From the NCBI RefSeq assembly GCF_004348535.1, contig NZ_SMJX01000046.1, positions 1-39,370 of the forward strand: a stretch of DNA of 39,370 nucleotides, read 5' to 3'. Below the pieces are notes generated by a model. The model worked only from the letters and a program-made list of their open reading frames with translations. It was not told the DNA's origin and did no database searches. Numbering within the stretch: the stretch's first letter is position 1; every line of letters begins with the position of its first letter. Of this stretch, positions 1 to 9,031 are shown one piece after another. The DNA comes from Actinomadura sp. KC216. GTDB lineage: Bacteria; Actinomycetota; Actinomycetes; Streptosporangiales; Streptosporangiaceae. Both the position numbers and the translations under genes were made by a program.

Positions 1-26
1 GGCGGTGGCGGTGCGGGCTCGTTCCC

Positions 27-65
27 GGGAGCTGGCTCCCAGACCCCCCGGGCTTCGCCCGAAGC
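27..65 (-). terminator. Hairpin pair after the DUF742 gene
   Basis: Two small perfect hairpins follow the stop codon at 70-72 of the minus-strand operon. GCTTC-GCCC-GAAGC lies at 52-65, and GGGAGC pairs with GCTCCC at 27-40. There is no T tract, which is common for actinomycete terminators. Their place directly behind the third gene suggests that the operon ends here, but the window edge is only 26 bases away. Confidence 0.45.
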
Positions 66-69
66 GCGG

Positions 70-444
70 TTAGAGGCGGCGAAGTTCATCGAGCACTCTC
101 ATCAGGATTCGAGGGTCGGGGCGGTCGGGCTGCTCGGTGCGGGTCGTCTCCTCGATCAGTCCGTGCTGGAACAGGTCCTCCAGGAGGATCTGGACGACGC
201 GGAAGGGCAGGTCGATCTCCGAGGCGAGGTCGGCGGGGGTGGACGGCCGCGCGCAGAGCTCCAGCAGCCGCCGGTGCTCGCGGGACAGCCACACCCGCTC
301 GCCGGGCGTCCGGCCGGTGGCGACCAGGATCGTCACCAGGTCGATGACGATCCCCCGGGGACGGGTGCGCCCCCGGGTCATCGCGTACGGCCGGACGATC
401 GGGCCCGCGTCCTGCCCGACCCAGCGCTCTCTGGGAGTCTCCAC
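70..444 (-). CDS. DUF742 family protein (conservon CvnC-like)
   Basis: This 124-residue protein is the third gene of a conservon-type operon. In the known conservons of Streptomyces, a sensor-kinase-like protein, a roadblock protein, a DUF742 protein and a small Ras-like GTPase form a membrane-associated signalling complex. The sequence has the usual DUF742 layout. A basic stretch comes first (VRPYAMTRGRTRPRG, about 17-31). A winged-helix-like middle follows (LLELCARPSTPADLASEIDLP), then LLEDLFQHGLIEE. The start is GTG at 444, 13 bases after the roadblock stop. An ATG inside, in PYAMTRGR, would remove the conserved N-terminal part. The gene is co-directional with its partners and closely spaced. 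Family assignment is firm; the function is inferred from context. Confidence 0.88.
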   Translation of the reverse strand: METPRERWVGQDAGPIVRPYAMTRGRTRPRGIVIDLVTILVATGRTPGERVWLSREHRRLLELCARPSTPADLASEIDLPFRVVQILLEDLFQHGLIEETTRTEQPDRPDPRILMRVLDELRRL

Positions 445-457
445 GGCGGCCTCAGCC

Positions 458-901
458 TCAGCCCGAGGCGCCCGTACGCAGCGTCGGATCCTGGCCCTCG
501 GCGGCGGCGCGCGGCGAGGTCGCCAGGTGCCGCCGGACCCGCTTGATCAGCATGGTCGTCTCGTAGGCGACGAGCCCGGCGTTGCCGCCCGCGTCGCTCA
601 GCACCGCCAGGCAGCTCCCGTTGCCGGCCGGCATGACGAAGAACAGCAGGCCGTCGAGCTCGACGACCGTCTGCCGCACCTGCTTGGCCTTGAAGTGCTC
701 GCGGGCGCCGTTGGCGAGGCTGTGGAACCCCGACGACAGCGCCGCGAGGAACTCGGCGTCCTTGCGGGTGACGCCGCTCGACGCGCCCATCACCAGGCCG
801 TCCCTGGACAGCAGGACGGCCTGATGGACCTCACCGACCCGCTGCACCAGGTCTTCGAGCAGCCAGTCGAGCTCGCCGGACGCGTGGCCCTGCTGCGTCA
901 T
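458..901 (-). CDS. Roadblock/LC7 domain protein (conservon CvnB-like)
   Basis: A 147-residue roadblock/LC7 protein that probably acts as the regulatory partner of a small GTPase or of the neighbouring kinase. The start DWLLEDLVQRVGEVHQAVLLSRDGLVMGAS is the typical first helix-strand unit of the family. LFFVMPAGNGSCLAVLSD and the C-terminal ANAGLVAYE-like helix region complete the fold. The chosen ATG at 901 overlaps the kinase stop in an ATGA, with a purine-rich GGGGGGA just upstream. A second in-frame ATG lies 12 bases further upstream at 913. Translation is probably coupled to the kinase gene. The protein has no membrane segment and should be cytosolic, bound to the membrane through its partner. 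Confidence 0.9.
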   Translation of the reverse strand: MTQQGHASGELDWLLEDLVQRVGEVHQAVLLSRDGLVMGASSGVTRKDAEFLAALSSGFHSLANGAREHFKAKQVRQTVVELDGLLFFVMPAGNGSCLAVLSDAGGNAGLVAYETTMLIKRVRRHLATSPRAAAEGQDPTLRTGASG

Positions 902-3549
902 CGTTCCCCCCATTCATCGCGTGGACCGGGTTCTTCCGGTTCGTCGTCCATGACCCTGCCGCGCAACCATCCCGACTGTAGTGAGGACATCAGGGCGCGG
1001 CTGAGTTCCGGGCTGGGCTCGTCGAAGTCGTCGTCCGGCGCGGCGACCTCGGCGGGCTCGGCGCGCTCGGGGGCGGGCCCCCGGCGCAACTGCGGGGCGA
1101 GGCTGCGCTGGCGGACGCGCCGCGGCAGCCTGCCGGTGACCTCGCTGGACTCCGCCTCGACCGGCTGGTCGTCCCCGGCGGGCGGCCGGGGGCGGTTCCC
1201 GTGCGACCCGTACGAGTCGTAGGGGTCGGACGCGCCCGTCTGGTCGAACGCCACGGCGTGCTGCTCGAACGCGACGGCGGGCGGGTCGAGCGAGGGAGTC
1301 CGCTCGTACTGGGGTGTGTCGTATGCGGGCGTGTCGTATGCGGGCGTGTCGTACTGCGCGTCGTACTGCGGCGCGGGCTCCTCGTATGGAGCGGGGTTGT
1401 CGTCGAACCACGGCGCGGGCTGGTCGAGCGTGGGCGACGGCGACGTCACGATCGGCGGCGCTCCGGACGGCGGCCCATCCTGCGGGTCCTCCAGCATGTC
1501 GTCCGGTTGTGGCCGCGCGATCGGGGCCGGGATCGCCGGGCGGGCGGGGCGGCCGAGCCGCTGCCGCCCGTCGGCGGTGGCCATGGCGGCGACCATCGTG
1601 CGGGCCGTGCCCGGGATCGAGCCGCGCGCCAGGTCGTCGTCCAGCGTGACCAGCGCGTGCGGGATGAGCACGACCGCGGTCGTGCCGCCGTACGCGGACG
1701 GCTGCAGCGACACCTTGACGCCGTGCCTCGCGGCCAGCCGCGCGACGACGAACAGCCCGAGCCGCTCGGTGTCGATCAGGTCGAACTCGCCGCCGCCCTC
1801 CAGCCGGAGGTTGAGCTGGTCCAGCTCGTCGGGGTGCAGGCCGATGCCGCGGTCGATGATCTCGACCGCGAGGCCGTTGGCGACCGTCTCGATCTTGACC
1901 GTCACCTCGGTGGTGGGCGGGGAGAACACGGCCGCGTTCTCGATCAGCTCGGCGAGCAGGTGGATGATGTCGGCGACGACGTCTCCGGTCACCGCGACCG
2001 CGGCGGTGCCGCTGAGCTCCACCCGCGTGTAGTCCTCGATCTCGGCGACGGCGGCGCGGACCACGTCCTCGGCGGCGACCGGATGGTCCCAGGCCCGGAC
2101 GGTCGGCGACCCGGCGAGGATGACCAGGCCCTCGGCGTGCCGGCGCATGCGGGTGGTGAGGTGGTCCAGGCGGAACAGGTCGTCGAGCTCCTCTGGCCCC
2201 GCGGCCCGCCGCTCCATCTGGTCGAGCAGCCTGAGCTGGCGGTGCAGCAGCGACTGGCTCCGCCACGACAGGTTGATGAACACCCGGTTGATGCTCGCGC
2301 GCAGGTCGGACTCGGCGACGGCGGTGGCGACCGCGGTGCGCTGGACGGTGCCGAACGCCTCGCCGACCAGGGCGACCTCCTTCGTCCGTCCGGTCACCGG
2401 TGCCGGCGACTCGGCCTCCACGTCCACCTGCTCGCCGCGGCGCAGTCTGGCCACGACCCGCGGCAGCCGCTCGTTCGCCAGCCGCTGCGCGGACTCCTGC
2501 AGCTCGCGCAGCTCGGCGCTGAGCCGCCGCGCGAACAGCAGCGACAGGATCACCGACGCGACCACGCCGAGCAGCCCGACCACGCCGATCACGAAGAACT
2601 GGAGCATGATCCGGCGGCCGGCGGGCTTGACATCGGTGTTGTTCACCACGGACTCCGCCTTCGCGGCGTCCCTCGCCCAGGCCGGGCGCAGCGCGTCGAT
2701 CGCGGCGCGCCACTCGGCCGGGTCGGGGACGATGCCGTTGTTCACGACATTGTTCTCCAGAGTCGTATATGCAGTGAACTCCCCCGAGTTCGCCAGATCG
2801 TACATGATTTGCTCGATCTCGCCCGAGGACTGCGCGCGGCCGAGTTCGAAGTACTGGATCCGGGCCTCCGACCATGCGGCGAAGGCCGCGCGGTTGCTCG
2901 CGCTCATCTGCCCTTCGGGCAGCGAGGACAGCAGCGCGTGCTCGCGCAGCATGAACTCGCGGGCCCAGAAGTTGTGCAGCAGCGCGGTCGTGTGCAGGTA
3001 GACGGTCCGGTCGTCGATGCTCACCAGGGTGGTCAGCAGCCGGATCGTGATGTCGGCGACCTGGCTGTACCCCTCGATCGCGCCGAGCGGGGTGGTGCCG
3101 CCGATGCCGACCCGCTCCCGCAGGGTGATCAGGTGGTTGTAGGCGTCGCTGAGCTTGCGCACCCGCGTTTCCATCGTGTCGTCCATCGCGCCCCGGGTGT
3201 CGGACGACAGGGCCTGCTTGCGGAACGCGGCCACCGCCGCGTCGGTCTTGGCCACCAGGTCGCCGAAGCGCTGCCGGTCCGCGATCTTGAAGCGGAAGAG
3301 GAACTGGACGGCGGCGGCCCGCTCCTCCTGCAGCGTCTCGGTCACCTGCGTGGCCGGCACCGCGACGTTGTTGTACACGGTCGAGAAGTCGAAGCGCTGG
3401 AGCGCGTTGGACACCGTGACGGAGGCCGGGATGCCCCACTGCACGAACAGCGCGGTCAGCGGCACCGCGAGCAGCAGCGCGATCCTGCGCCAGATCGGAT
3501 AGGTGCGCCGACGCCCGCGCAGCGTGCCCGCTGCCTCCGACTTCCCCAC
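898..3549 (-). CDS. Nitrate/nitrite-sensor-like histidine kinase (conservon CvnA-like)
   Basis: A large sensor kinase-like protein of 883 residues. A first membrane segment lies near residues 22-42. An extracytoplasmic helical nitrate/nitrite-sensor-type domain runs to about 310. A second membrane segment (MLQFFVIGVVGLLGVVASVILSL, about 316-338) and a HAMP-like region follow. The HATPase_c domain has N box ELIENAAVFSPP, G1 box DRGIGLHPDEL and G2 region ERLGLFVVARLAARHG. I do not see a normal H box in the dimerisation helix, which is usual for this kinase group. The C-terminal 250 residues are a disordered Pro/Asp/Glu tail with Tyr-Asp-Thr-Pro repeats. The start is GTG at 3547-3549 with GGGAG seven bases upstream. 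It is the first gene of the operon. The ligand is unknown. Confidence 0.9.
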   Translation of the reverse strand: MGKSEAAGTLRGRRRTYPIWRRIALLLAVPLTALFVQWGIPASVTVSNALQRFDFSTVYNNVAVPATQVTETLQEERAAAVQFLFRFKIADRQRFGDLVAKTDAAVAAFRKQALSSDTRGAMDDTMETRVRKLSDAYNHLITLRERVGIGGTTPLGAIEGYSQVADITIRLLTTLVSIDDRTVYLHTTALLHNFWAREFMLREHALLSSLPEGQMSASNRAAFAAWSEARIQYFELGRAQSSGEIEQIMYDLANSGEFTAYTTLENNVVNNGIVPDPAEWRAAIDALRPAWARDAAKAESVVNNTDVKPAGRRIMLQFFVIGVVGLLGVVASVILSLLFARRLSAELRELQESAQRLANERLPRVVARLRRGEQVDVEAESPAPVTGRTKEVALVGEAFGTVQRTAVATAVAESDLRASINRVFINLSWRSQSLLHRQLRLLDQMERRAAGPEELDDLFRLDHLTTRMRRHAEGLVILAGSPTVRAWDHPVAAEDVVRAAVAEIEDYTRVELSGTAAVAVTGDVVADIIHLLAELIENAAVFSPPTTEVTVKIETVANGLAVEIIDRGIGLHPDELDQLNLRLEGGGEFDLIDTERLGLFVVARLAARHGVKVSLQPSAYGGTTAVVLIPHALVTLDDDLARGSIPGTARTMVAAMATADGRQRLGRPARPAIPAPIARPQPDDMLEDPQDGPPSGAPPIVTSPSPTLDQPAPWFDDNPAPYEEPAPQYDAQYDTPAYDTPAYDTPQYERTPSLDPPAVAFEQHAVAFDQTGASDPYDSYGSHGNRPRPPAGDDQPVEAESSEVTGRLPRRVRQRSLAPQLRRGPAPERAEPAEVAAPDDDFDEPSPELSRALMSSLQSGWLRGRVMDDEPEEPGPRDEWGER
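1316..1360 (-). repeat. 15-bp tandem repeats in the kinase tail
   Basis: On the plus strand the unit GTGTCGTATGCGGGC occurs twice in a row (1316-1345), followed by a diverged third copy. In the kinase frame this encodes a run of YDTPA/YDTPQ units in the disordered C-terminal tail, flanked by related YDAQYDTP and YEEP segments. Such repeats expand and contract easily. Confidence 0.75.
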
Positions 3550-3694
3550 TGGTCACTCCCATGCGTATATCGGTCATCACCGAAGTGCACGGAGCCTATA
3601 GACGCTGACGTGCGGAAAGCCAGAGGCGATACCGATTTAGGACAAGTCGGGGCGTTCCGGTGTGCGTACCGCGACGCCGCGCTCACTTTCCGAA

Positions 3695-3720
3695 TTCGGC
3701 CGAGGCCGATGTTGGCCGAA
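3695..3720. promoter_or_regulatory. Inverted repeat in the kinase/peptidase divergent region
   Basis: TTCGGCC at 3695-3701 is repeated inverted as GGCCGAA at 3714-3720, within the 258-base region between the divergent kinase and aminopeptidase genes. This intergenic region is more AT-rich than its surroundings and must carry both promoters. I could not assign clear -35/-10 boxes. The repeat may be an operator or may be chance in GC-rich DNA. Confidence 0.25.
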
Positions 3721-3807
3721 GTTATGTGAGAGATGTGACTTGTTGTGCGAAATGTCGTCGTGCAAGGCTGCGGCATGCTTCGTCCCCCCACCAACGGAGA
3801 CCGAGTC

Positions 3808-5319
3808 ATGCGCAGAGCCGCGCTCGCAACGTTTCTCGGGCTGTCTCTCGCCGCGACCACGCTGGCGGCAGCCCAGGCCCAGGCCGCACCGAACAATCCG
3901 GTGCTCGCCGACCTGGTGACGCTGAAGAACGTCCGTCACCACCAGAACAACCTGCAGAAGATCTCCGACGCCAACGGCGGCAACCGCGCCGCCGGACTTC
4001 CCGGCAACGTGATCACTGTGAAGTACCTTGCGGACCAGCTCAAACGGGCCGGATACAGCCCGACGGTCCAGCAGTTCGCGTTCGATTTCTGGCAGGAGGT
4101 CTCCGAACCGGCCTTCGCCCAGACGGCGCCCGCGCCCAAGACGTTCACGCCGGGGACCGACTTCCAGACCCTGCAGTACTCGGGCGCCGGCAACGTCACC
4201 GCCGCCGCGAGCCCCGTCGACCCGGGCGCGACCGGCCTGGGCAGCGGGTGCGAGGCCGACGACTTCGCCGGCTTCCCCACGGGCAACATCGCGCTGATCC
4301 AGCGCGGCGGGTGCTTCTTCTCGGTCAAGGCCGACAACGCGGTCGCCGCGGGCGCGAGCGCCGTCGTGATCTACCAGCTCCCCGACCAGCCCGGCCCGGT
4401 GGCGGGCACGCTCACCAAGCCGTACGGCATCCCGGTGGTCGGCCCGACCAACGCCGTCGGCAAGGCCCTGGTCGAGCAGGCGCAGAACGGCGGCGTGACG
4501 CTGAACGTCAAGACCGACACGTTCACCGAGAAGCGCACGGCCGCCAACGTCATCGCCGACACCCCGCGCGGCAACCCCGACAACGTCGTGGTCCTCGGCG
4601 GGCACAACGACAGCGTCCTCGAAGGCCCCGGCATCAACGACAACGGGTCGGGCATCGCGGCGCTGCTGGAGATGGCCAAGCAGATCAACAAGCTCAAGGC
4701 GAAGCAGCTCCGCAACAAGGTGCGGTTCGCGTTCTGGGGTGCCGAGGAAGAAGGCCTGCTCGGATCCCAGTACTACGTGGACAACCTCCCCGAGGCCGAG
4801 CGGAACAAGATCGCGCTGAACCTCAACTTCGACATGATCGGGTCGCCGAACTTCGTGCGGTTCGTCTACGACGGCGACAACAGCACGGGCGGCAGCACCG
4901 TCCCGCCGCCCGCGGGCTCCGGCGCGATCGAGAAGGCGTTCCACGACTACTTCGCGAGCAAGAAGCTGGCCAGCGACCAGTCGGCGTTCAACGGGCGGTC
5001 GGACTACAACGCCTTCATCACCGTGGGCATCCCCGCAGGCGGCCTGTTCACCGGCGCGGAGGGCATCAAGACGGCCGAGCAGGCCAAGGTGTACGGCGGC
5101 GAGGCCGGCAAGGCCTACGACCCGTGCTACCACTCCGAGTGCGACACCTACGGCAACGTCGACCTCAAGGGCTTCGACCAGATGATCGACGCGGCCGCGG
5201 CGGTCACCCAGGGGTTCGCCCTCAGCACCCTGACGGTCAACGGCAACGAGTTCGCCCGGCGCCAGGCGCCCGCCAAGCGCACCCTGCCTGACCACCTCGG
5301 TCACTACGCGACCCGGTAA
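3808..5319 (+). CDS. Secreted M28 family zinc aminopeptidase with PA domain
   Basis: A secreted aminopeptidase of 503 residues, similar in layout to the Streptomyces griseus aminopeptidase group. The ATG at 3808 is chosen because ACGGAGA lies seven bases upstream and because it gives a clean signal peptide (MRRAALATFLGLSLAATTLA, cleavage probably after AQA). An earlier in-frame start at 3745 would bury the signal. A protease-associated (PA) domain lies near residues 95-230, with GNIALIQRGGC typical of it. The peptidase domain follows. Its di-zinc ligands and base are visible: His266 in GGHNDS, Asp278 in GINDNGSG, Glu313/Glu314 in WGAEEEG, Asp342 in NFDMIGS and a His in CYHSECDT. It probably removes N-terminal residues from extracellular peptides. 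The gene is monocistronic and followed by a strong terminator. Confidence 0.93.
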   Translation: MRRAALATFLGLSLAATTLAAAQAQAAPNNPVLADLVTLKNVRHHQNNLQKISDANGGNRAAGLPGNVITVKYLADQLKRAGYSPTVQQFAFDFWQEVSEPAFAQTAPAPKTFTPGTDFQTLQYSGAGNVTAAASPVDPGATGLGSGCEADDFAGFPTGNIALIQRGGCFFSVKADNAVAAGASAVVIYQLPDQPGPVAGTLTKPYGIPVVGPTNAVGKALVEQAQNGGVTLNVKTDTFTEKRTAANVIADTPRGNPDNVVVLGGHNDSVLEGPGINDNGSGIAALLEMAKQINKLKAKQLRNKVRFAFWGAEEEGLLGSQYYVDNLPEAERNKIALNLNFDMIGSPNFVRFVYDGDNSTGGSTVPPPAGSGAIEKAFHDYFASKKLASDQSAFNGRSDYNAFITVGIPAGGLFTGAEGIKTAEQAKVYGGEAGKAYDPCYHSECDTYGNVDLKGFDQMIDAAAAVTQGFALSTLTVNGNEFARRQAPAKRTLPDHLGHYATR

Positions 5320-5336
5320 CCGGGCCGGATCGGCTT

Positions 5337-5381
5337 GAGGGACGCGCCCGCCACCCGCAGGGTGCGTCCCTCATCCTTTTT
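5337..5381 (+). terminator. Rho-independent terminator after the aminopeptidase
   Basis: A 13-bp stem (5337-5349 with 5360-5372, one G-U pair) has its left arm starting GAGGGACGC and its right arm ending GCGTCCCTC. A TTTTT run at 5377-5381 follows. It sits 17 bases after the aminopeptidase stop and could also stop transcription of the convergent LLM gene ending at 5393. Confidence 0.85.
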
Positions 5382-5392
5382 CCCAGCGCTTT

Positions 5393-6232
5393 TCAGCGCG
5401 GCGGCAGGGTCTCGGCGATCGCGCGCAGCGCCGGACGCGGATCGCCGCCCGGCTCGGTCAGCACCTGGACGGCCACCTGGTCGGCGCCCGCGTCCAGATG
5501 GCCGGTCAGCCGCGCCGCCACGGCCGCCGCGTCGCCGTGCGCGGTGACCGCGTCCACGAGCGCGTCGCTGCCGCCGTCCGCCACGTCGGCATCGGTGAAG
5601 CCGAGCCGCTTGAAGCTGGCGACGTAGTTCCCCAGCGGGAGATAGCGCGCGAGCGTCCGCCGGCCCAGCGCGCGGGCGCGGGCGGGATCGGAGTCGACCA
5701 CGACCTTCTGCTCCGGGACGAGGAGCGGCTCGCCGCCCAGCACCTCCCGCGCGTGCCGCGTGTGCTCGGGTGTGGTCAGGTACGGGTGCGCGCCCGCCGT
5801 GCGCTCCGCCGCCAGCCGCAGCGCCTTCGGCCCCAGCGCGGCGAGCACCCGCCCCTCCGCCGGGACGTTCCCGGCGTCCAGGTCGTCGAGGTAGCGGACG
5901 ATCGTCTCGTACGGGCTGCGGTACTCCCGCGTCCGCTCAGGATGGCCGATCCCGACGCCGAGCAGGAACCGCCCGCCGTGCGCGTCGTTGAGCCGGTGGT
6001 AGGACGCCGCGACCTCCTCGGCCGGCGTCTTCCACATGTTCACGATCCCGGTCGCCACGACGATGCGGTCGGTCGCGGCCAGCAGTCGTCCGACGTCGTC
6101 CAGGTCCCCGGAGGGCGAGGCGCCGACCCAGATCGCGCCGTAGCCGAGGTCCTCGACGTCCTTGGCCAGCGCCGGGTCGAGCTGGTTCCACGGGCGCCAG
6201 ATACCGAGGCGCCCCAGTTGGGTCTTGGTCAT
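5393..6232 (-). CDS. LLM-class (luciferase-like) F420-dependent oxidoreductase
   Basis: A TIM-barrel luciferase-like oxidoreductase of 279 residues, from the group that usually uses coenzyme F420. The N-terminus GRLGIWRPWNQLDP, the middle ATGIVNMWKTPAEEVA and the segment RFLLGVGIGHPE are characteristic of the TIGR03620-like subfamily. The substrate cannot be read from the sequence. The ATG at 6232 is preferred. It has AGGG at a good distance and begins where homologues begin. A start at 6265 is possible. A start at 6331 would overlap the start of the divergent polA gene. It is divergent from polA with about 60 bases between, and convergent with the aminopeptidase terminator. Confidence 0.85.
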   Translation of the reverse strand: MTKTQLGRLGIWRPWNQLDPALAKDVEDLGYGAIWVGASPSGDLDDVGRLLAATDRIVVATGIVNMWKTPAEEVAASYHRLNDAHGGRFLLGVGIGHPERTREYRSPYETIVRYLDDLDAGNVPAEGRVLAALGPKALRLAAERTAGAHPYLTTPEHTRHAREVLGGEPLLVPEQKVVVDSDPARARALGRRTLARYLPLGNYVASFKRLGFTDADVADGGSDALVDAVTAHGDAAAVAARLTGHLDAGADQVAVQVLTEPGGDPRPALRAIAETLPPR

Positions 6233-6295
6233 GTGCAGCCCTAACACCTCGTCCGGTCGTTTCATGCCGTCGTACCCACCTGCCAGGATGACCCC

Positions 6296-8983
6296 ATGAC
6301 CGACCGTCCTCCAGCCCCCACCCACCGCCATTCAGAGGACGAGCTCCGCTCGACGGATCGGCCCCGCCTGCTGCTCCTGGACGGCCACTCCCTGGCCTAC
6401 CGGGCGTTCTACGCGCTGCCCGTCGAGAACTTCAGCACCACCGCGGGCCAGCCGACGAACGTCGTGTACGGGTTCGCGAACATGCTGGCCAACGCGCTGC
6501 GCGACGAGCGCCCGACGCACGCGGCCGTCGCGTTCGACGTGTCGCGCCGCACGTTCCGCACCGAGGCGTTCCCCGAGTACAAGGCCGGGCGGGCGAAGTC
6601 GCCGGACGAGTTCGGCAGCCAGCTGGAGATCCTGGACCGGTTCCTGGCCGCGATGAGCATGCCCGTCCTGCGGGCGCCCGGCTACGAGGCCGACGACGTC
6701 ATCGCGTCCCTCACCGTCCGGGCCGAGGCGGACGGGCTCCAGGTGCTGATCGTCACCGGCGACCGGGACGTGCTTCAGCTCGTCAGCGAGAACGTCACCG
6801 TCCTCTACTTCTACCGGACGGCGTCGGAGATGATCCGCTACACGCCCGCCGCCGTGCAGGAGAAGTACGGCCTGACCCCGGCGCAGTACCCGGACTTCGC
6901 GGCGCTGCGCGGCGACCCGTCCGACAACCTGCCGAGCATCCCCGGCATCGGCGAGAAGACCGCCGCGAAGTGGGTGCGCGAGTTCGGCTCCCTCGCCGCG
7001 CTGCTGGACCGCGCCGGCGAGGTGAAGGGCAAGGCGGGCGAGAAGCTGCGCGCGGCGGCCGACACCGTGCGGCTGAACCGGCGGCTGACCGAGCTCGTCC
7101 GCGACCTGGACCTTCCGGTCGATCTCGGCGACCTCCGGCGGCGGCCCTACGACCTGTCCGCGTTCACGTCCCTGCTGGACGAGCTGGAGTTCCGCAACGC
7201 CAGCCTCCGCCAGCGCCTCTTCGCCGCCGATCCCGGCGGCGGGCGCCCGGCCGAGGCCGCCGAACCGGAGACGATCGAGGGCCGCGAGCTGGAGCCGGGC
7301 GAGCTGGCGCCCTGGCTGGCGGCCCGCGCGACCGGGCTGACCGGGCTCGCCGCCGACTGCACGTGGGAGCGCGGCGCGGGCGACATCACCCGGATCGCCC
7401 TCGCCACCGGCGACGACCATGCCGCGTCGTTCGAGCCGTCCCGGCTCACCGAGGACGACGAGCGCGCCTTCGCGGAATGGCTGGCGGATCCCGGCCGTCC
7501 GAAGGCGCTCCACGATGTGAAGTCGCTGCTGCGCGTCATCGGCGAGCGCGGCTGGCGCCTCGACGGCGTCGCCACCGACACCGCGTTGGCCGCCTACCTC
7601 CTCCTGCCGGGCCTCGCCGCCTACGGGATCGCCGACCTCGCCGGGCGCCACCTGGGCCGCCGCCCGTCCGCCGAGGGCGCGGCCGGGCTGATGCTGAACG
7701 CCCGCGCCGTCCTCGACCTGGCCGGGAAGTTCGCCGCCGACCTCGCCTCCACCGGCATGGACGAGGTGCTCCGCGACGTCGAGCTGCCGCTGTCCGGCCT
7801 GCTCGCCCGCGCGGAGCGGGCGGGCGTCCACGTCGACGCCGGCCTGCTGGACGAACTGGAGAAGCACTTCGCCGCCGCGATGCAGCGCGCCGCCGACGAC
7901 GCCGCCGACATCGCCGGGCACCCCTTCAACCCGGGCTCGACCAAGCAGCTCCAGGAGGTGCTGTTCGGCGAGCTGGGGCTGCCGAAGACCAAGAAGATCA
8001 AGTCCGGGCACTCCACCGACGTGGACGCGCTGACCTGGCTCGCCACCCAGACCGACAACGGCCTCCCGGAGATCCTGCTGCGGCACCGCGACCAGGCGCG
8101 GCTGCGCACGACCGTGGCCGGGCTGATCCGGGAGATCGGCGTGGACGGCCGGATCCACACCACGTTCCAGCAGACGGTCGCGGCCACCGGGCGGCTCTCG
8201 TCCATCGAGCCGAACCTCCAGGTCATCCCCATCCGGACGGAGGAGGGCCGGCGCATCCGCCGCGCGTTCCTGCCCGGACCCGGGTACGAGTCGCTGATGA
8301 CCGCCGACTACGGCCAGCTCGAACTGCGCGTCATGGCGCACCTGTCGCAGGACCCGACGCTGCTGGCCGCGTTCGAGTCCGGTGAGGACCTGCACACCTC
8401 GATGGCGGCGCAGGTGTTCCGCGTCGCGCCGGAGGCCGTCACCCCGGAGATGCGCCGCAAGATCAAGGCGATGTCGTACGGGCTCGCATACGGGCTGTCG
8501 GCGTTCGGGCTGGCCAAGCAGCTCGGCATCCCGATGGGGGAGGCGCGCCCGCTGATGGACGCCTACTTCGAGCGGCTCGGCGGCGTCCGCGACTACCTCG
8601 ACCACGTCGTCGCCGAGGCCCGCGCCACCGGCTACACCCGGACGCTCCTCGGCCGCCGCCGCTACCTCCCGCACCTGACCAGCGACAACCGGCAGCGCCG
8701 CGAGACCGCCGAGCGGATGGCGCTGAACGCGCCGGTGCAGGGCTCCGCCGCCGACATCGTCAAGATCGCTATGCTTCGGGTGGACGGGGCGCTGACCGCC
8801 GCCGGGCTCCGCAGCCGCCTGCTCCTCCAGGTCCACGACGAGGTCGTCCTGGAGGTCGCGCCGGGGGAGCGGGACGCGGTGGAGGAGATCGTCCGCGACC
8901 GGATGACCACCGCGTATCCGCTGTCGGTCGGGCTGGACGTCGCGATCGGCACGGGCCCAGACTGGGACGCCGCCGCCCATTGA
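6296..8983 (+). CDS. polA: DNA polymerase I
   Basis: DNA polymerase I, 895 residues, full length. It replaces RNA primers and fills gaps in repair. The N-terminal 5'-3' nuclease domain (about 20-310) shows LLLDGHSLAYRAFYALP, YEADDVIASL, VTGDRDVLQL and the helix-hairpin-helix PSDNLPSIPGIGEKTA. The middle 3'-5' exonuclease-like domain lacks the usual metal-binding DxE (GLAADCTWERG instead), so proofreading is probably absent, as is known for actinobacterial Pol I. The polymerase domain has motif A (DYGQLELRVMAHLS), motif B (RRKIKAMSYGLAYGLS) and motif C (VHDEVVLE). The ATG at 6296 has AGGA eight bases upstream. Pyrophosphatase follows after 48 bases, a sensible pairing because polymerisation releases pyrophosphate, though co-transcription is not shown. 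Confidence 0.98.
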   Translation: MTDRPPAPTHRHSEDELRSTDRPRLLLLDGHSLAYRAFYALPVENFSTTAGQPTNVVYGFANMLANALRDERPTHAAVAFDVSRRTFRTEAFPEYKAGRAKSPDEFGSQLEILDRFLAAMSMPVLRAPGYEADDVIASLTVRAEADGLQVLIVTGDRDVLQLVSENVTVLYFYRTASEMIRYTPAAVQEKYGLTPAQYPDFAALRGDPSDNLPSIPGIGEKTAAKWVREFGSLAALLDRAGEVKGKAGEKLRAAADTVRLNRRLTELVRDLDLPVDLGDLRRRPYDLSAFTSLLDELEFRNASLRQRLFAADPGGGRPAEAAEPETIEGRELEPGELAPWLAARATGLTGLAADCTWERGAGDITRIALATGDDHAASFEPSRLTEDDERAFAEWLADPGRPKALHDVKSLLRVIGERGWRLDGVATDTALAAYLLLPGLAAYGIADLAGRHLGRRPSAEGAAGLMLNARAVLDLAGKFAADLASTGMDEVLRDVELPLSGLLARAERAGVHVDAGLLDELEKHFAAAMQRAADDAADIAGHPFNPGSTKQLQEVLFGELGLPKTKKIKSGHSTDVDALTWLATQTDNGLPEILLRHRDQARLRTTVAGLIREIGVDGRIHTTFQQTVAATGRLSSIEPNLQVIPIRTEEGRRIRRAFLPGPGYESLMTADYGQLELRVMAHLSQDPTLLAAFESGEDLHTSMAAQVFRVAPEAVTPEMRRKIKAMSYGLAYGLSAFGLAKQLGIPMGEARPLMDAYFERLGGVRDYLDHVVAEARATGYTRTLLGRRRYLPHLTSDNRQRRETAERMALNAPVQGSAADIVKIAMLRVDGALTAAGLRSRLLLQVHDEVVLEVAPGERDAVEEIVRDRMTTAYPLSVGLDVAIGTGPDWDAAAH

Positions 8984-9031
8984 CGATCGAGCCCGCCCCG
9001 CCGGGCAGGGCCATCCCGGGGAGGGAAACCG

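Noticed and set aside
914..3580. An 888-codon frame alongside the sensor kinase
   Set aside because: It is an Arg/Gly/Ala/Pro-rich shadow with no domain. The parallel frame has all the kinase motifs.
7300..7800. Loss of the 3'-5' exonuclease residues in polA as a novelty
   Set aside because: Absence of proofreading in actinobacterial Pol I is already known.
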